From: Trichocoleus sp. FACHB-46
GTDB taxonomy: Bacteria > Cyanobacteriota > Cyanobacteriia > FACHB-46
Assembly (NCBI RefSeq): GCF_014695385.1
Contig: NZ_JACJOD010000022.1
Location: 248,001-312,000, forward strand
Reading direction: 5' to 3'
Length of the DNA: 64,000 bases
The notes beneath the pieces were generated by a model that saw only the letters and a list, made by a program, of their open reading frames with translations, made no database searches and was not told where the DNA came from. How positions within the stretch are numbered: the stretch's first letter is position 1; each line of letters opens with the position of its first letter. Shown piece by piece: positions 54,433 through 63,974 of this stretch. The translations under genes were made by a program, and so were the position numbers.

Positions 54433-54567
54433 ATGACTACCAATACTCCCAATCAACCCGTTTCTTATCCGATTTTTACAGTTAGATGGCTGGCTGTTCA
54501 TACCCTAGCCGTGCCAACCATCTTCTTCTTGGGCGCGATCGCATCTATGCAATTTATTCATCGGTAG
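54433..54567 (+). CDS. psbF: Cytochrome b559 beta subunit
   Basis: This 44-residue protein is [20 protein letters not shown] followed by [19 protein letters not shown] and QFIHR. His in [11 protein letters not shown] is the second heme ligand of cytochrome b559, paired with PsbE. A single membrane helix spans the last half. It lies 26 bp after psbE. Confidence 0.98.
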   Translation: MTTNTPNQPVSYPIFTVRWLAVHTLAVPTIFFLGAIASMQFIHR

Positions 54568-54575
54568 GAAAAGAA

Positions 54576-54701
54576 ATGGCAGATCGGTCTTCTAATAACC
54601 CTAACAAGCAGCCTGTTGAGCTAAACCGTACTTCACTGTACTTGGGGCTACTGCTGGTTTTCGTTTTGGGTATTTTGTTCTCCAGTTATTTCTTCAACTA
54701 A
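54576..54701 (+). CDS. psbL: Photosystem II protein L
   Basis: The 41-residue protein has the conserved [20 protein letters not shown] and [12 protein letters not shown]. It is a single-helix subunit at the PSII dimer interface that influences Q_A function. The ATG follows psbF by eight bases, with AGGAAAAGA before it. Confidence 0.98.
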   Translation: MADRSSNNPNKQPVELNRTSLYLGLLLVFVLGILFSSYFFN

Positions 54702-54771
54702 CTGGATGTAAGCTAACTGGCTATTGTTTAATCGGCCAGTTTTATTCAATTTTAATTAGGAGGTAAAAGCT

Positions 54772-54891
54772 GTGTCTGGAACTGGAAGAATTCCTCTGTG
54801 GGTTGTTGCTACTGTTGCAGGTCTAGGTGCCATTGGCATTTTAGGACTTTTCTTTTATGGAGCCTACGCTGGCTTAGGTTCGTCTGTTTGA
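54772..54891 (+). CDS. psbJ: Photosystem II protein J
   Basis: The 39-residue protein, [20 protein letters not shown] then [19 protein letters not shown], is a one-helix PSII subunit near the Q_B exit. It starts with GTG, and a strong AGGAGG seven bases upstream makes this start secure. It is the last gene of psbEFLJ. Confidence 0.97.
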   Translation: MSGTGRIPLWVVATVAGLGAIGILGLFFYGAYAGLGSSV

Positions 54892-54969
54892 TTCACCCAA
54901 AAGCTGGTTTTAACTCAGAATTTTCTATCGTCTCAAATTTTTGACATCTGCTTGTCTAAAACTCAGCGT

Positions 54970-55006
54970 AAAAAACCACCTACCCTTTAGAAGTAGGTGG
55001 TTTTTT
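54970..55006. terminator. Bidirectional terminator between psbJ and psaI
   Basis: A perfect 14-bp stem (AAAAAACCACCTAC / GTAGGTGGTTTTTT) with a nine-base loop has a T-run on either strand. It lies 78 bp after psbJ and 46 bp after the psaI stop, so it can end both convergent units. Confidence 0.9.
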
Positions 55007-55052
55007 GTTATGAGAGTTTTTATGGTTTGGCTACTTTTAATTCAGTACCAAA

Positions 55053-55169
55053 CTAGATGCCTGAGGGATCTTCGCGCTCGATATAGATAAACAGAAAAGC
55101 CATTGCCACGGCAGGAAAGAGTAAACCTACAGCGGGGACTAGGATTGAGGGCAAAAATGAAGCTGCCAT
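55053..55169 (-). CDS. psaI: Photosystem I subunit VIII
   Basis: This 38-residue protein is [20 protein letters not shown] then [18 protein letters not shown]. The LPSI(L/F)VP.VGL.FPA.AMA.LF core matches PsaI, including chloroplast forms. It has one membrane helix and helps hold PsaL and the PSI trimer. AGGAA lies six bases before the ATG. psaL is not adjacent, unlike the common psaI-psaL pairing; here psaI stands alone facing psbEFLJ. Confidence 0.93.
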   Translation of the reverse strand: MAASFLPSILVPAVGLLFPAVAMAFLFIYIEREDPSGI

Positions 55170-55271
55170 AGAAAAGTTTCCTATCTAAGATTGCACAATT
55201 CCAAGACCGAATTTACTGTGAATCGATGGCTAAATTTCTATCTGCTAAAGATTTTTAACAAAAATGTGACT

Positions 55272-55285
55272 AGCCAGGAGTTAGA
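55272..55285. repeat. Heptad-repeat remnant, copy of the one at 19864
   Basis: AGCCAGGAGTTAGA at this place is identical to the 14 bases at 19864-19877 inside the HxlR gene end. It fits two units of the GCCAGGA/GTTAGAG heptad type. Confidence 0.5.
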
Positions 55286-55336
55286 GCACAGATCAACCTA
55301 GAATATTTTGCGTTTCACTGTCTTTGGCATCATCCC

Positions 55337-57949
55337 TTAGTCCCATTCTGGATATGACAAGGTAGGCGTATCAGGCGGCACCACCATTCTAGTAGCTACC
55401 ACTTTGTGACTCTCCCTTTGAGTTGCCATTTCGATCGCGATCGCTTCAAACTGAATCTCTAAGCTGCCGAAGGGTACGGTCATTTGAGTGGTTGCTTCTA
55501 AATCTCCTAGCCCAGTCGGTGTAAAGTCAACCAGCCAACGGGGGCCATCTAGGAGCGATCGGGTTTGGCGATCGTTAACCCAAAGCTTGACATAAATTCG
55601 GCAGGGTAAATCTGGCATTCTGACTCGCACAGATACTGACTTACCAGAAACCAACTCCCCAGTTTGGACTTCCAGTTGAGGATTAGGGACGAGCGCATCT
55701 GGATCAAGTAAAGCAGGGCTAAGCACTTCGGGGGTGGGTTCAGCAGGTAGAGCCGTTGCGATGACTGGATCATCCTCGACGACAATTTCTTGAGCAACCC
55801 ACTGATCTTCTGGAGGTCTTGCGGTCGGATGGACAATCATCTCGCTGTTTTGAGGTGCCGCCAAGCTATCAGATGACAGGCCCAAATTGTGATCAGTTGC
55901 TGAATTAGGTGCTAAGTCAGCTTCAGAGAGGGGTTCGGCTAAATCGGCTAAATCAGCGGCGCTGGATGAATCAGTATCATCCTCCTTCAACCACTCTGAG
56001 AGGTTTGCATCTGAAGCTAGAGCATTCAGCCGAGCCCAGAAACGCTCCTGAAAATTCAAAGATTGAGAGCTAGTCTCTACCGCAGGCTCACTCTCCTCTG
56101 GAATCGTTGCAGTCTCAGCCAACTCGTCATTAGACAAGTCTACTGTCACTGTCGTATCTATCTCTGCAACAGCTAGGTCAACGTCTCCTAAGTCAGAGTC
56201 AAGCTCTCCTAAGTCAGAGTCGAGATCGATGAAAGCTAGAGATGGTTCTAGCTGCATGTCTTCCACAATTGTTGCAGAATCATCAATTTCTGAGATATCT
56301 GCTTCTATCCCTGCTTCTGCGGGCAGTTCACCTTGGCCTGGATGCAATCCTCGAATCACGGGCAGGGCTGGAGTCTTAGCAGCTTCCGATTGATGGGAGT
56401 GATAGATTTGGGGCGGGAGCGGCGAACCTGTCGAGGGTTGAATGTAGAATGGCGGCTTATCTTGCGATTGCTCTCCAACCTTTAAGAAGGAGAGATTTAA
56501 ATAAGCCCGCTCTGACGGTTGAGTGTCTGTAGTAGAGTCAGCAGGTTCAAGTTCGGGCTCAGCCTCAGCCTCTAACGTTGCAGGCGAAGGTAAATCCAAC
56601 AACTGAGCTTCACTCAAGTCGGCAGCGATCGCATCTAGCAACTCGTCTACATCTGCGGTGAGCGTAAAGGACTGGCTGGCGATCGCTGTGTCCATCGATT
56701 CTGAGCGGGTCGATTCTGCGCTAGCTGAATCCGGGTCTACGGTCGTGACGGCTGAGCGGTAGAAACCAGCTTCTCCGAGCAACAAGCGGGTTCTGCAACT
56801 TAAGGGAATTTCGAGTGTGCAGCTGAATGAATAAGGCAACTGTGGGTTGGCGACAGGCTGCCGCACCTCAACCAAAATTTGACCGCTTTGGGGATCGCGC
56901 AAGCCAACATATAATTCTCCCTGACCCGAACGAACTTCAGCCGGAAGACTAGCGATCGCCGCTGTAGCAATTTCTGGCTCTTGCAATTCAATGCGACCAG
57001 ACAACGTAAAAGGCTGTCCCCATGAAGTCATATAGGCAGCTTCAGCCAGTACTAGTTGTAGCGGTAAACTTGCTGACTCGGCTGTTTCTAGCAGCGGATC
57101 AGGAGTCGCAGGTATCGCAAAATCCCCTAAAGCGGGGGAATCAGCTTCTGTCTCTGACGGAACCGCGATCGCAGATGGCGGAACATTCTCATGATCAGGG
57201 TTCGCGATCGCGGCACTAACTTGATATTCGTCAGGACTTGCTTCGGGTAAGAGGCTGGCTTCCGCTTCTGAGATTCGCTCAGCAATGTACTGCAACTGTT
57301 CTACAGAATAGTCAGTGACCTCAGTCAGGTGGTGCGTACTATTTACAATCTCTGGTGTATTAGGCGTTGGCGCTGCTTCTGGCGTTGCTTCTACAGTAGG
57401 CTCAAATTGGACAGCAACTTCCGGTTCTACCGTGAGTGCATCTGGTTCTGGCTCAGGTTCGACCTGATGCTGAGTTGGCTCTTGATCTAGATCAGCAACT
57501 GTCGCTGTAGTAAATGCTGAGTTTGATTGTGAGGAGGATTCTGTCGTTTCTTCATCCTGCATTTCCCACTCAGGATCCCAATCCGTCTCAGACTCAAACT
57601 CCTGAGGTAATACTTGTAGACAAACCATATGTTGCCAGCTTTGGCCCATAAAGTCTGACATCAGATCGCCCACGCAACGAATTTCCCATAATCCGGGTTT
57701 CATCCGGGTAAAGGGAAAAACCACCATCAATCCGTCTTTATTGGTGCGGCCAAATCGTTTTTGCGCCCGTCGCTTAGGCGATACTTCGTCGTCAATTTGA
57801 TGCGTGATTCGGATTTCGACGCTTGTATTGGCGCGGCTAGAGCGTGCAACCACTCGATAGCGTCCCTCTAAGATTTCCACATCGGGGGACTCTAGAGGTA
57901 GCCAGGAGCGATCGCCCTCTTTCTGTAGTAGAAATTCCCAGTATTCCAT
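55337..57949 (-). CDS. Large acidic protein of unknown function
   Basis: From ATG 57949 (GAGG six bases upstream) the protein has 870 residues; a GTG at 57979 is in frame. The N-terminal ~130 residues look like a beta domain (EYWEFLLQKEGDRSWLPL; VVARSSRANTSVEIRITHQ; VVFPFTRMKPGLWEIRCVGDLMSD). A second beta domain lies mid-protein (AYMTSWGQPFTLSGRIEL; GELYVGLRDPQSGQILVEV) and a third at the C-terminus (SGKSVSVRVRMPDLPCRIYVKLWVNDRQTR). Between them are very acidic Glu/Asp/Ala/Ser linkers (DLDSDLGELDSDLGDVD). No signal peptide or membrane helix is visible, so it seems cytoplasmic. No family is recognised. Confidence 0.75.
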   Translation of the reverse strand: MEYWEFLLQKEGDRSWLPLESPDVEILEGRYRVVARSSRANTSVEIRITHQIDDEVSPKRRAQKRFGRTNKDGLMVVFPFTRMKPGLWEIRCVGDLMSDFMGQSWQHMVCLQVLPQEFESETDWDPEWEMQDEETTESSSQSNSAFTTATVADLDQEPTQHQVEPEPEPDALTVEPEVAVQFEPTVEATPEAAPTPNTPEIVNSTHHLTEVTDYSVEQLQYIAERISEAEASLLPEASPDEYQVSAAIANPDHENVPPSAIAVPSETEADSPALGDFAIPATPDPLLETAESASLPLQLVLAEAAYMTSWGQPFTLSGRIELQEPEIATAAIASLPAEVRSGQGELYVGLRDPQSGQILVEVRQPVANPQLPYSFSCTLEIPLSCRTRLLLGEAGFYRSAVTTVDPDSASAESTRSESMDTAIASQSFTLTADVDELLDAIAADLSEAQLLDLPSPATLEAEAEPELEPADSTTDTQPSERAYLNLSFLKVGEQSQDKPPFYIQPSTGSPLPPQIYHSHQSEAAKTPALPVIRGLHPGQGELPAEAGIEADISEIDDSATIVEDMQLEPSLAFIDLDSDLGELDSDLGDVDLAVAEIDTTVTVDLSNDELAETATIPEESEPAVETSSQSLNFQERFWARLNALASDANLSEWLKEDDTDSSSAADLADLAEPLSEADLAPNSATDHNLGLSSDSLAAPQNSEMIVHPTARPPEDQWVAQEIVVEDDPVIATALPAEPTPEVLSPALLDPDALVPNPQLEVQTGELVSGKSVSVRVRMPDLPCRIYVKLWVNDRQTRSLLDGPRWLVDFTPTGLGDLEATTQMTVPFGSLEIQFEAIAIEMATQRESHKVVATRMVVPPDTPTLSYPEWD

Positions 57950-58012
57950 CTCAACCCTCGGCAAGGGGATGCCCACCACACGTTACTTAAGGTGGTGAAT
58001 TAGTTTGGCGGC

Positions 58013-58042
58013 AAAAAAGACTGCTGGGTTAAATTAGCAGTC
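58013..58042 (-). terminator. Intrinsic terminator after the DUF948 gene
   Basis: On the minus strand GACTGCT pairs with AGCAGTC across a ten-base loop and is followed by TTTTTT. It separates the DUF948 gene from the large acidic-protein gene. Confidence 0.8.
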
Positions 58043-58169
58043 CTAGTTGCGACAGGATCGCTCCAGAAGCAATCTAGACGTTTCTGATCGCATCGTTGAA
58101 CTTTGGTTTTAAGTCTATCCCACTCCCGATCATTCCGCTTGGTCTCATGGCATTTTTCTTAACTGAAAC

Positions 58170-58841
58170 TCACCATTCCACAGACTTCTCTTCAGACTCC
58201 GCAGATTCTGGTTGGGGCGAAGTTGACTCTGGCAGTTCTCGCCTTGGCGGATAGTTATGGTTGGTATTTTGTAGCCGAGTTTCTTCTCGAAGGCGATCGC
58301 TTTCTAAGTTAGATGGACGCTCTTCTAATGGCGAAGCTGGCCGACTCACTTCTCCAAGTTCGCTAAGAGCATCAGAGGTAGACCGAGCATTATAGCTACC
58401 GCTCTGCACATCCAGGGGCGATCGCGAAGGAGGAGGCAAACGCCCCATGGAGCGACGACCACCAGCGGCACCAGTAGGGGTTCGACTAAACGTGCGCCAT
58501 GCCGCTTTCATGCCTGCAAAAACGCTACGAGTAGTAGTCTGAGCTTTTTGGACTTGCTTCCGAGCACCATCAAAACTCTGGTCTACTTGTTTGACGACTT
58601 GACCCGCACTCTTCACGCCTTCGCTCATGTCATCTGTCAGATCACTAATCTCTAACCCAGTCAGGCGAATCGATTCTAGAGTGGGAGGCAATTCCCGGGA
58701 GAGGGTGTCAAATAGTTTTTCAGCACTGCGAGCCGCCCTCGCTAATTCTTGAAGTGCTGGTATGGCTACAACTAAGACTGCTGCGAGACTCACGGCCACC
58801 AGTAGAATTGAAAGTCCTAGCCAAAAAATGGGATCAATCAC
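58170..58841 (-). CDS. DUF948-like membrane protein
   Basis: The 223-residue protein has one N-terminal helix (FWLGLSILLVAVSLAAVLVVAIPAL) and then an amphipathic region (EKLFDTLSRELPPTLESIRLTGLEISDLTDDMSEGVKSAGQVVKQVDQSF), the DUF948 layout. The tail is Arg/Ser/Pro-rich and low complexity. It is followed on the same strand, 22 bp away, by the YtxH-like gene upstream, and such pairs are common in bacteria under envelope stress. Function is not established. Confidence 0.78.
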   Translation of the reverse strand: MIDPIFWLGLSILLVAVSLAAVLVVAIPALQELARAARSAEKLFDTLSRELPPTLESIRLTGLEISDLTDDMSEGVKSAGQVVKQVDQSFDGARKQVQKAQTTTRSVFAGMKAAWRTFSRTPTGAAGGRRSMGRLPPPSRSPLDVQSGSYNARSTSDALSELGEVSRPASPLEERPSNLESDRLREETRLQNTNHNYPPRRELPESTSPQPESAESEEKSVEW

Positions 58842-58863
58842 TGAACTCTGCCTACTCTACAAG

Positions 58864-59226
58864 TTAGTGAATTTTATCGAACGCATCATGTTTAGGTAGA
58901 TCGGATTCAGCCGCTTCCGAAGCTGGCACTTGCTCTAATACCTGTTGCTCACGCTGAGTTGCTTCGATCCCAGAGGCGATCGCTTCCTTCAGGCGTCCTA
59001 GTGTTTCATCCCAACTCCGCAGAGCTGACTCTGATAGGCGATCGGCTTGGAGTTGCACACTAGTAGACAAATCCTCTGCGAGTTCTGGTAAAGCATCCGC
59101 AGATTTCTTTAAGAGCTGCCGCGTCTCCCGTCCTGGCCGAGGAGCAATCAATAAACCGGTCACTGTTCCAACAGCAGCTCCTAACAGTAGACCTCCAATG
59201 AATGATCCGGAACGGTTGTTCGACAT
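58864..59226 (-). CDS. YtxH-like protein
   Basis: From ATG 59226 the protein has 120 residues: a Gly-rich N-terminal helix (FIGGLLLGAAVGTVTGLLIAPRPGRETRQLL) typical of YtxH, then a charged amphipathic region (ADALPELAEDLSTSVQLQADRLSESALRSW). YtxH proteins are general-stress-linked membrane proteins. It lies 22 bp upstream of the DUF948 gene. TTG 59247 is in frame but adds no conserved residues. Confidence 0.85.
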   Translation of the reverse strand: MSNNRSGSFIGGLLLGAAVGTVTGLLIAPRPGRETRQLLKKSADALPELAEDLSTSVQLQADRLSESALRSWDETLGRLKEAIASGIEATQREQQVLEQVPASEAAESDLPKHDAFDKIH

Positions 59227-59433
59227 TGTCTGGCTTCTACCTTTCAATAACTAGCGGATTAATCTAACTGAATTTGATGCCACCTAGCTTGTGATCAGGT
59301 GGAACCGCCCCGATTTTACCGGATTGGCTCTCTAGAAGCTGCATCCTGCTTAGCACTCTTTGGGCGTTTAGACACTTAAATCAGCGTTCTATGCTTCACT
59401 ACACATTAATCTATCTCATGGTTTAGCTATCAG

Positions 59434-59766
59434 CTAAAAACGCTTTTTCGGTATTCTTGGTCGCTGCGATCGCCTGACCTGCTGCCGCCAAACACCCTGA
59501 CCCAAACTTATCAGACCTAAAACTTGCTGCACTTTCTGCAATTGCAATTCTAATTTTTGGTACTGTTGTCGCAACTGGTTCACACCTCGCTGCCCTTGCA
59601 AAATTCCAGTAGGAGCACCATATAAGACGCTATGGGTACTACGCTCAGAAGCTGTTAGAGCATTAGCTACTTGAGCCAAGGTGCGACGCAATTTCCAAAT
59701 CTGCCAAGCTGCATAGAAGCAAAAGCAGCTAATCAGGAGATTAATTACTACTACGGTGATCACCAT
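59434..59766 (-). CDS. Small membrane protein of unknown function
   Basis: From ATG 59766 the protein has about 110 residues: one helix (MVITVVVINLLISCFCFYAAWQIW) and a Gln/Leu-rich coiled-coil region (GVNQLRQQYQKLELQLQKVQQVL) with a basic tail (RRSQRPRIPKKRF). No family is recognised. It sits between PRC-barrel and YtxH genes on the same strand. The basic tail suggests contact with membrane or nucleic acid; this is inference. Confidence 0.6.
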   Translation of the reverse strand: MVITVVVINLLISCFCFYAAWQIWKLRRTLAQVANALTASERSTHSVLYGAPTGILQGQRGVNQLRQQYQKLELQLQKVQQVLGLISLGQGVWRQQVRRSQRPRIPKKRF

Positions 59767-59943
59767 CGCCACACCTCCTAACCCGCGATGCCCCAATCGT
59801 TACATAGTTCTTGCCGCTGTAACATCTGCTAGCGAGACTAGTCGCCGGACTTACACCAGAACTTAATACAGCATGATAGAGCTGCAAAAGTAAAAATCCG
59901 GAGAGCCAGAAGTTGCGATAGCCTGCCCTATAGAAAATAGAAT

Positions 59944-60900
59944 CTACTGTGCAGATTCTGAAGGCTTTTCCGGGCTGACATCCACAATTACTTCAGTGGT
60001 GTGAGTCGGCTGGGCAATAACAGAGGTATCCGGTTGAACTGAGACAACAATTTCAGGTTCAGCGCGATCGCTAGCATTGGCTTTTGCTTGCTCCGCTAAA
60101 GCTTGAGTTTTGTCTTTGACTTGTTCGCCTAACAGTTGCGCTCGGTCTTTAAGAGTCTCTTTGAGTGTTTGGCTTTTCTCTTGGGCTTGCTCCGCTAGGG
60201 TTTGAGTTGTGTCTTTAAGCTGTTCACCCACCGTTTGCGCTTGTTCTTTTGCCTGAACACTCAGGGTTTGTAGTTGTTCTTTAGCTTGGCTAGTAATGGC
60301 TTGAATCCCGCCCAGCCAAGACTTCACATCTTGCTTCGTTTGTGCGTAATCTGACTGTAAAAAGCTACTAACCTTAGCAACTTTATGTCTAAGACCCTCG
60401 GTGTAGATAGAAATCTCTTGAGCCGCATTATTGGAGATCATGACCCGCTTGCTGCCCAAGCCCAAAATCATGGATGGCTGTAACAGGTAGCTGCCATCTG
60501 TCAGGCTACTCCAGCCTCGTGCCACAAACAGATATTGAGTAATTTCTCCAGTCGCAGGGTCAAATAAATAGTCCGTCAGCTTGCCAATCTTACTGCCAGC
60601 ATCGCTCCAGACTTCTCGTCCAATCAAGGAATCAATCGGTTTAATGTCCTCAGGATTGACGCTGGTGTGACTAGAGTTAACGACAATGCTATCTGTGCCA
60701 AATGCCTCAATTTGCACCAGGGTAAACATTTGTTTCTTACCCTTCAAAAACCCGGTCGTGCAGATAATGCCCATGACTCGATGCAATTCTGGCACCATCC
60801 AAATTTGATCGACTCGACCCAGTTCTTCTGCGGTCTCTCGATCGAGTACTAAACGGTTGAGAAGCTCGCCTTGTCGGGCGATCGCTTGTGGAGAAGCCAT
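59944..60900 (-). CDS. PRC-barrel domain protein with C-terminal 11-mer helical repeats
   Basis: The 318-residue protein has two PRC-barrel units: residues about 5-75 (RQGELLNRLVLDRETAEELGRVDQIWM) and about 85-165 (PIDSLIGREVWSDAGSKIGKLTDYLFD). The C-terminal part repeats an 11-residue amphipathic pattern (AKEQAQTVGEQLKDTTQTLAEQ and copies), as in LEA-like or apolipoprotein-like helices, which can lie on membranes or protect proteins under drying stress. A short acidic tail ends it. It is divergent from the SLH surface-protein gene. Confidence 0.85.
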   Translation of the reverse strand: MASPQAIARQGELLNRLVLDRETAEELGRVDQIWMVPELHRVMGIICTTGFLKGKKQMFTLVQIEAFGTDSIVVNSSHTSVNPEDIKPIDSLIGREVWSDAGSKIGKLTDYLFDPATGEITQYLFVARGWSSLTDGSYLLQPSMILGLGSKRVMISNNAAQEISIYTEGLRHKVAKVSSFLQSDYAQTKQDVKSWLGGIQAITSQAKEQLQTLSVQAKEQAQTVGEQLKDTTQTLAEQAQEKSQTLKETLKDRAQLLGEQVKDKTQALAEQAKANASDRAEPEIVVSVQPDTSVIAQPTHTTEVIVDVSPEKPSESAQ

Positions 60901-61197
60901 AAAGACCTCAAAAATAGATGCGCTTTCCCAGCAGTATAGCTTCTGGATTCAGAAACTTTTAAGAATCGCTACAGAGCCCAGCAGCCATGCCTTTAGATGT
61001 TGGCTAGAGGACTTAAAGAGCCGTGAGGTATCAGCCACTCTCTATCAAGATGAAAAACTGCCCCTAAAATCGACTTGCACACCTTGTAGCTCTCTAGTAC
61101 GTCACCAGCTTTTGGGGGTTCTAACTCCGACCAACAAAATTAACGTGACGCAATACATAGGTAAGTGCTCTTAAAGATTGCGGATAGGTGCAAAGTC

Positions 61198-63435
61198 ATG
61201 GTTCAATCGGCTCCCGGCTCGATCTTGTATGTCAATCCTACAGCAGGTAATGATGCTGCCAATGGTAGTCAAGCTACTCCCTTCAAAACTCTAAAGCGAG
61301 CCTTACAGCAAGCCCGTGGTGGAACTACTATTCAGTTAGCAGCAGGCACCTACAATGCTGCTAATGGAGAAGTGTTCCCGCTCGTGATTCCCGCAGGTGT
61401 GGCGCTTGTAGGCAATGAAAGTAATAAAGGTAGTGGAGTTTTGGTTGAAGGCAGCGGCGAATATATCAGCCCTACCTTTGCGCGGCAAAACATTACCCTA
61501 CGGCTCGAGAACACAGCCCAACTGCGGGGTGTCACCGTTACCAACCGAGCCCAGCGTGGCACTGCCGTTTGGGTAGAGTCTACAGCTCCCACAGTTGCTA
61601 ACAGTACGTTTACTAACTGTGCTCGCGAAGGCATTTTCGCCACCGGGACAGCGAATCCCGTCATTATAGACAACGTGTTTTTTCAAAATGCCGCCAGTGG
61701 CATCTCGCTGGTGCGGAACGCAAAAGGTGAAATCCGTCGTAATGTTTGTCAGAAGACAGGCTACGGCATTGCCATTGGAGATAACGCTGCTCCTCTAGTC
61801 GTTGATAACAGAATTTTTGAAAATCGTTCTGGGGTCGTACTGTCTGGTCAAGCCAATCCTGTACTTCGCAGTAACGTCCTGGAAAAAAACACCAGCGACG
61901 GCCTGGTCATTACGAATACTTCGTTGCCAGATTTGGGTAAAAGCCAAGATCCGGGGGGCAATATCTTTAGAGACAACGGTTCGTTTGACTTACACAATGC
62001 CACCAAAACCACTCTGATTTCCGTCGGCAATCAATTAAACCCCACCCGCGTTCAAGGTCTGATCAACTTTGTGGCCAGCGAGGTTCCCACTCCTACCCCA
62101 ACTCCAGTTCCAACTCCGACACCAACACCTATTCCTGTTCCGACCCCCACTCCCACGCCTACGCCAGTTCCAACTCCGACGCCTATTCCCGTTCCCACAC
62201 CCACTCCCACGCCTACGCCAACCCCAGTTCCGACACCCACTCCAACTCCGACGCCCACTCCGAATCCCGTTGGCTTGACTGATATTACAGGTCATTGGGC
62301 CGAAGGGTTTATTCGAGGGTTAGTCAGTCGTGGCATCATTAGCGGCTTCCCCGATGGTACCTTCAAGCCTGGAGCCAGCATTACCAGAGCCCAATATGCT
62401 GCGGCGATCGCTAAAGCGTTTAATCTACCCAACAAAAAAGAAGCGACTGATTTTGCGGACGTTCCGGCTGATTTCTGGGCCAAGGCAGCAATTCAGAAAG
62501 CAGCTCAAATGGGATTTGTCTCTGGTTTTCCAGACAACACCTTCCGACCTGATCAAAACTTGACGCGAGTTCAGGCGATCGTGTCTTTGGTCAGCGGTTT
62601 AGGGTTTACAGGTGGTAACACCAATATCTTGCTGGTCTATAGCGATCGCGCCCAAATTCCTAGTTATGCGACCGATGAAGTAGCTACAGCAACTCAGCGC
62701 CGCATGGTGGTGAATCAACCGCAGGTGAATCAACTAGAGCCAATGCGAGACATCAACCGAGCGGAAGTCGCAGCCTTGCTCTACCAAGCTTTGGTGGCTC
62801 GTGGTGAAGCCCCAGCGATCGCCTCTAACTTTATTGTCAACCCAGATCAAGCGACCCCCTCCTTCACCGATATTCAAGGTCACTGGGCGGCGGATTTTAT
62901 TCGCGCACTAGGTGGTCAAGGACTCATTAGCGGCTTTGAAGATGGTTCCTTTAAACCAGACGCGAAGATGAATCGGGCGCAATATGCGGCTCTGCTCGTC
63001 AAAGCCTTAAATCCGCCTGCCGTCCGAGCCGCTACTAGCTTTAGCGATGTGGCCGCAGATTTTTGGGCCGCTAACGCAATTCAGCAAGCTTACCGGGGTG
63101 GGTTTCTTTCTGGGTTCCCAGATAATACCTTCCGCCCGAATGAGAACGTGCTGCGCGTTCAAGTGCTCGTTTCCTTGGTCAACGGCTTGAACTTGGGAAG
63201 TGGTGATGAAGCTGTATTGGGGATCTATAGCGATCAAAGTTCAATTCCACCTTTCGCCCGTGGTGCTGTTGCCACAGCCACAAAACGCCGGATGGTAGTG
63301 AACTTCCCCACCGTAGGACAGCTAAACCCTAACCGGGAGACAACTCGTGCTGAAGTAACCGCTATGGTTTATCAAGCCTTGGTCAATGCTGGGCGATCGC
63401 CTGCAATTAGCTCTCCATACATCGTTTCCGCTTAG
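61198..63435 (+). CDS. DUF1565 beta-helix protein with two SLH triads
   Basis: From ATG 61198 ([21 protein letters not shown]) the protein has 745 residues. The first ~290 residues are DUF1565 beta-helix ([55 protein letters not shown]). A Pro/Thr/Val linker ([11 protein letters not shown]) follows, then six SLH units in two triads 196 residues apart ([16 protein letters not shown] and [16 protein letters not shown]). SLH triads hold proteins on the cell wall, so it should be a surface protein, yet no signal peptide is visible at the N-terminus. It could leave by a non-classical path or have a start I have missed. Confidence 0.85.
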   Translation: MVQSAPGSILYVNPTAGNDAANGSQATPFKTLKRALQQARGGTTIQLAAGTYNAANGEVFPLVIPAGVALVGNESNKGSGVLVEGSGEYISPTFARQNITLRLENTAQLRGVTVTNRAQRGTAVWVESTAPTVANSTFTNCAREGIFATGTANPVIIDNVFFQNAASGISLVRNAKGEIRRNVCQKTGYGIAIGDNAAPLVVDNRIFENRSGVVLSGQANPVLRSNVLEKNTSDGLVITNTSLPDLGKSQDPGGNIFRDNGSFDLHNATKTTLISVGNQLNPTRVQGLINFVASEVPTPTPTPVPTPTPTPIPVPTPTPTPTPVPTPTPIPVPTPTPTPTPTPVPTPTPTPTPTPNPVGLTDITGHWAEGFIRGLVSRGIISGFPDGTFKPGASITRAQYAAAIAKAFNLPNKKEATDFADVPADFWAKAAIQKAAQMGFVSGFPDNTFRPDQNLTRVQAIVSLVSGLGFTGGNTNILLVYSDRAQIPSYATDEVATATQRRMVVNQPQVNQLEPMRDINRAEVAALLYQALVARGEAPAIASNFIVNPDQATPSFTDIQGHWAADFIRALGGQGLISGFEDGSFKPDAKMNRAQYAALLVKALNPPAVRAATSFSDVAADFWAANAIQQAYRGGFLSGFPDNTFRPNENVLRVQVLVSLVNGLNLGSGDEAVLGIYSDQSSIPPFARGAVATATKRRMVVNFPTVGQLNPNRETTRAEVTAMVYQALVNAGRSPAISSPYIVSA
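62085..62268. repeat. Pro-Thr-Pro-Val coding microsatellite
   Basis: Degenerate CCNACNCCN units (CCGACGCC, CCAACTCC, CCAGTTCC) repeat in tandem across about 180 bp and encode the linker of the SLH protein. Such tracts vary in length by slippage. Confidence 0.85.
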
Positions 63436-63449
63436 GTCATCCCTGTAAT

Positions 63450-63484
63450 GTTGTGTTGGCTAGGCTCTACCTATCCAGCACAAC
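63450..63484 (+). terminator. Hairpin after the SLH protein gene
   Basis: GTTGTGTTGGCTAG pairs with CTATCCAGCACAAC (one mismatch, one G-T pair) across a seven-base loop, 14 bp after the stop. There is no T-run, so it may stabilise the mRNA end instead. Confidence 0.5.
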
Positions 63485-63638
63485 TGACCCGATCTTGGGT
63501 TTCCTTTGCCTATCTCTTGTCCTCTAGCCACTTCCCTTTATCTCTGCTTCCTCAACCGCCAACGAGTTTTGATTTAAGGCAACTGATCTATATGATTAAG
63601 AATAGTTAACTGTCCATTTAAGATTTAATTCTAAAGAC

Positions 63639-63974
63639 ATGGCTGAAATTCAATTTTCCAGAGGTATTACCGAAGATGCAGTGCCTGAAGTCCGTGTAAC
63701 TCGTTCTCGCGACGGCAGTAATGGTACGGCGACGTTTTACTTTGAGCGACCTAAGGCTTTAAGCTCCACCAGCACTGAAACAATCACAGGTATGTACTTG
63801 ATTGATGAAGAAGGTGAAATCTCTACACGTGAAGTAAAAGCAAAGTTTGTCAATGGTCAACCAGAAGCACTGGAAGCCTTCTACTATATAAAGTCCGTGG
63901 CAGAGTGGGAGCGCTTCATGCGGTTTATGGAACGCTATTCAGAAGAGCACGATCTTGGGTTCAGTAAGTCTTAA
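63639..63974 (+). CDS. psb28: Photosystem II reaction-centre protein Psb28
   Basis: The 111-residue protein begins [21 protein letters not shown] and has [17 protein letters not shown] and [32 protein letters not shown], the Psb28 pattern. Psb28 binds PSII intermediates at CP47 and is absent from mature PSII; it is also linked to chlorophyll supply. It is monocistronic in view of the flanking spacers. Length is standard. Confidence 0.97.
   Translation: MAEIQFSRGITEDAVPEVRVTRSRDGSNGTATFYFERPKALSSTSTETITGMYLIDEEGEISTREVKAKFVNGQPEALEAFYYIKSVAEWERFMRFMERYSEEHDLGFSKS

Noticed and set aside
62052-62258. Minus-strand Gly/Val-rich frame
   Set aside because: It is the antisense of the Pro/Thr linker repeat and only reflects base periodicity.
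62085-62268. Possible CRISPR-like array
   Set aside because: The repeats are degenerate 9- to 12-bp coding units without spacers, and no cas gene is near.
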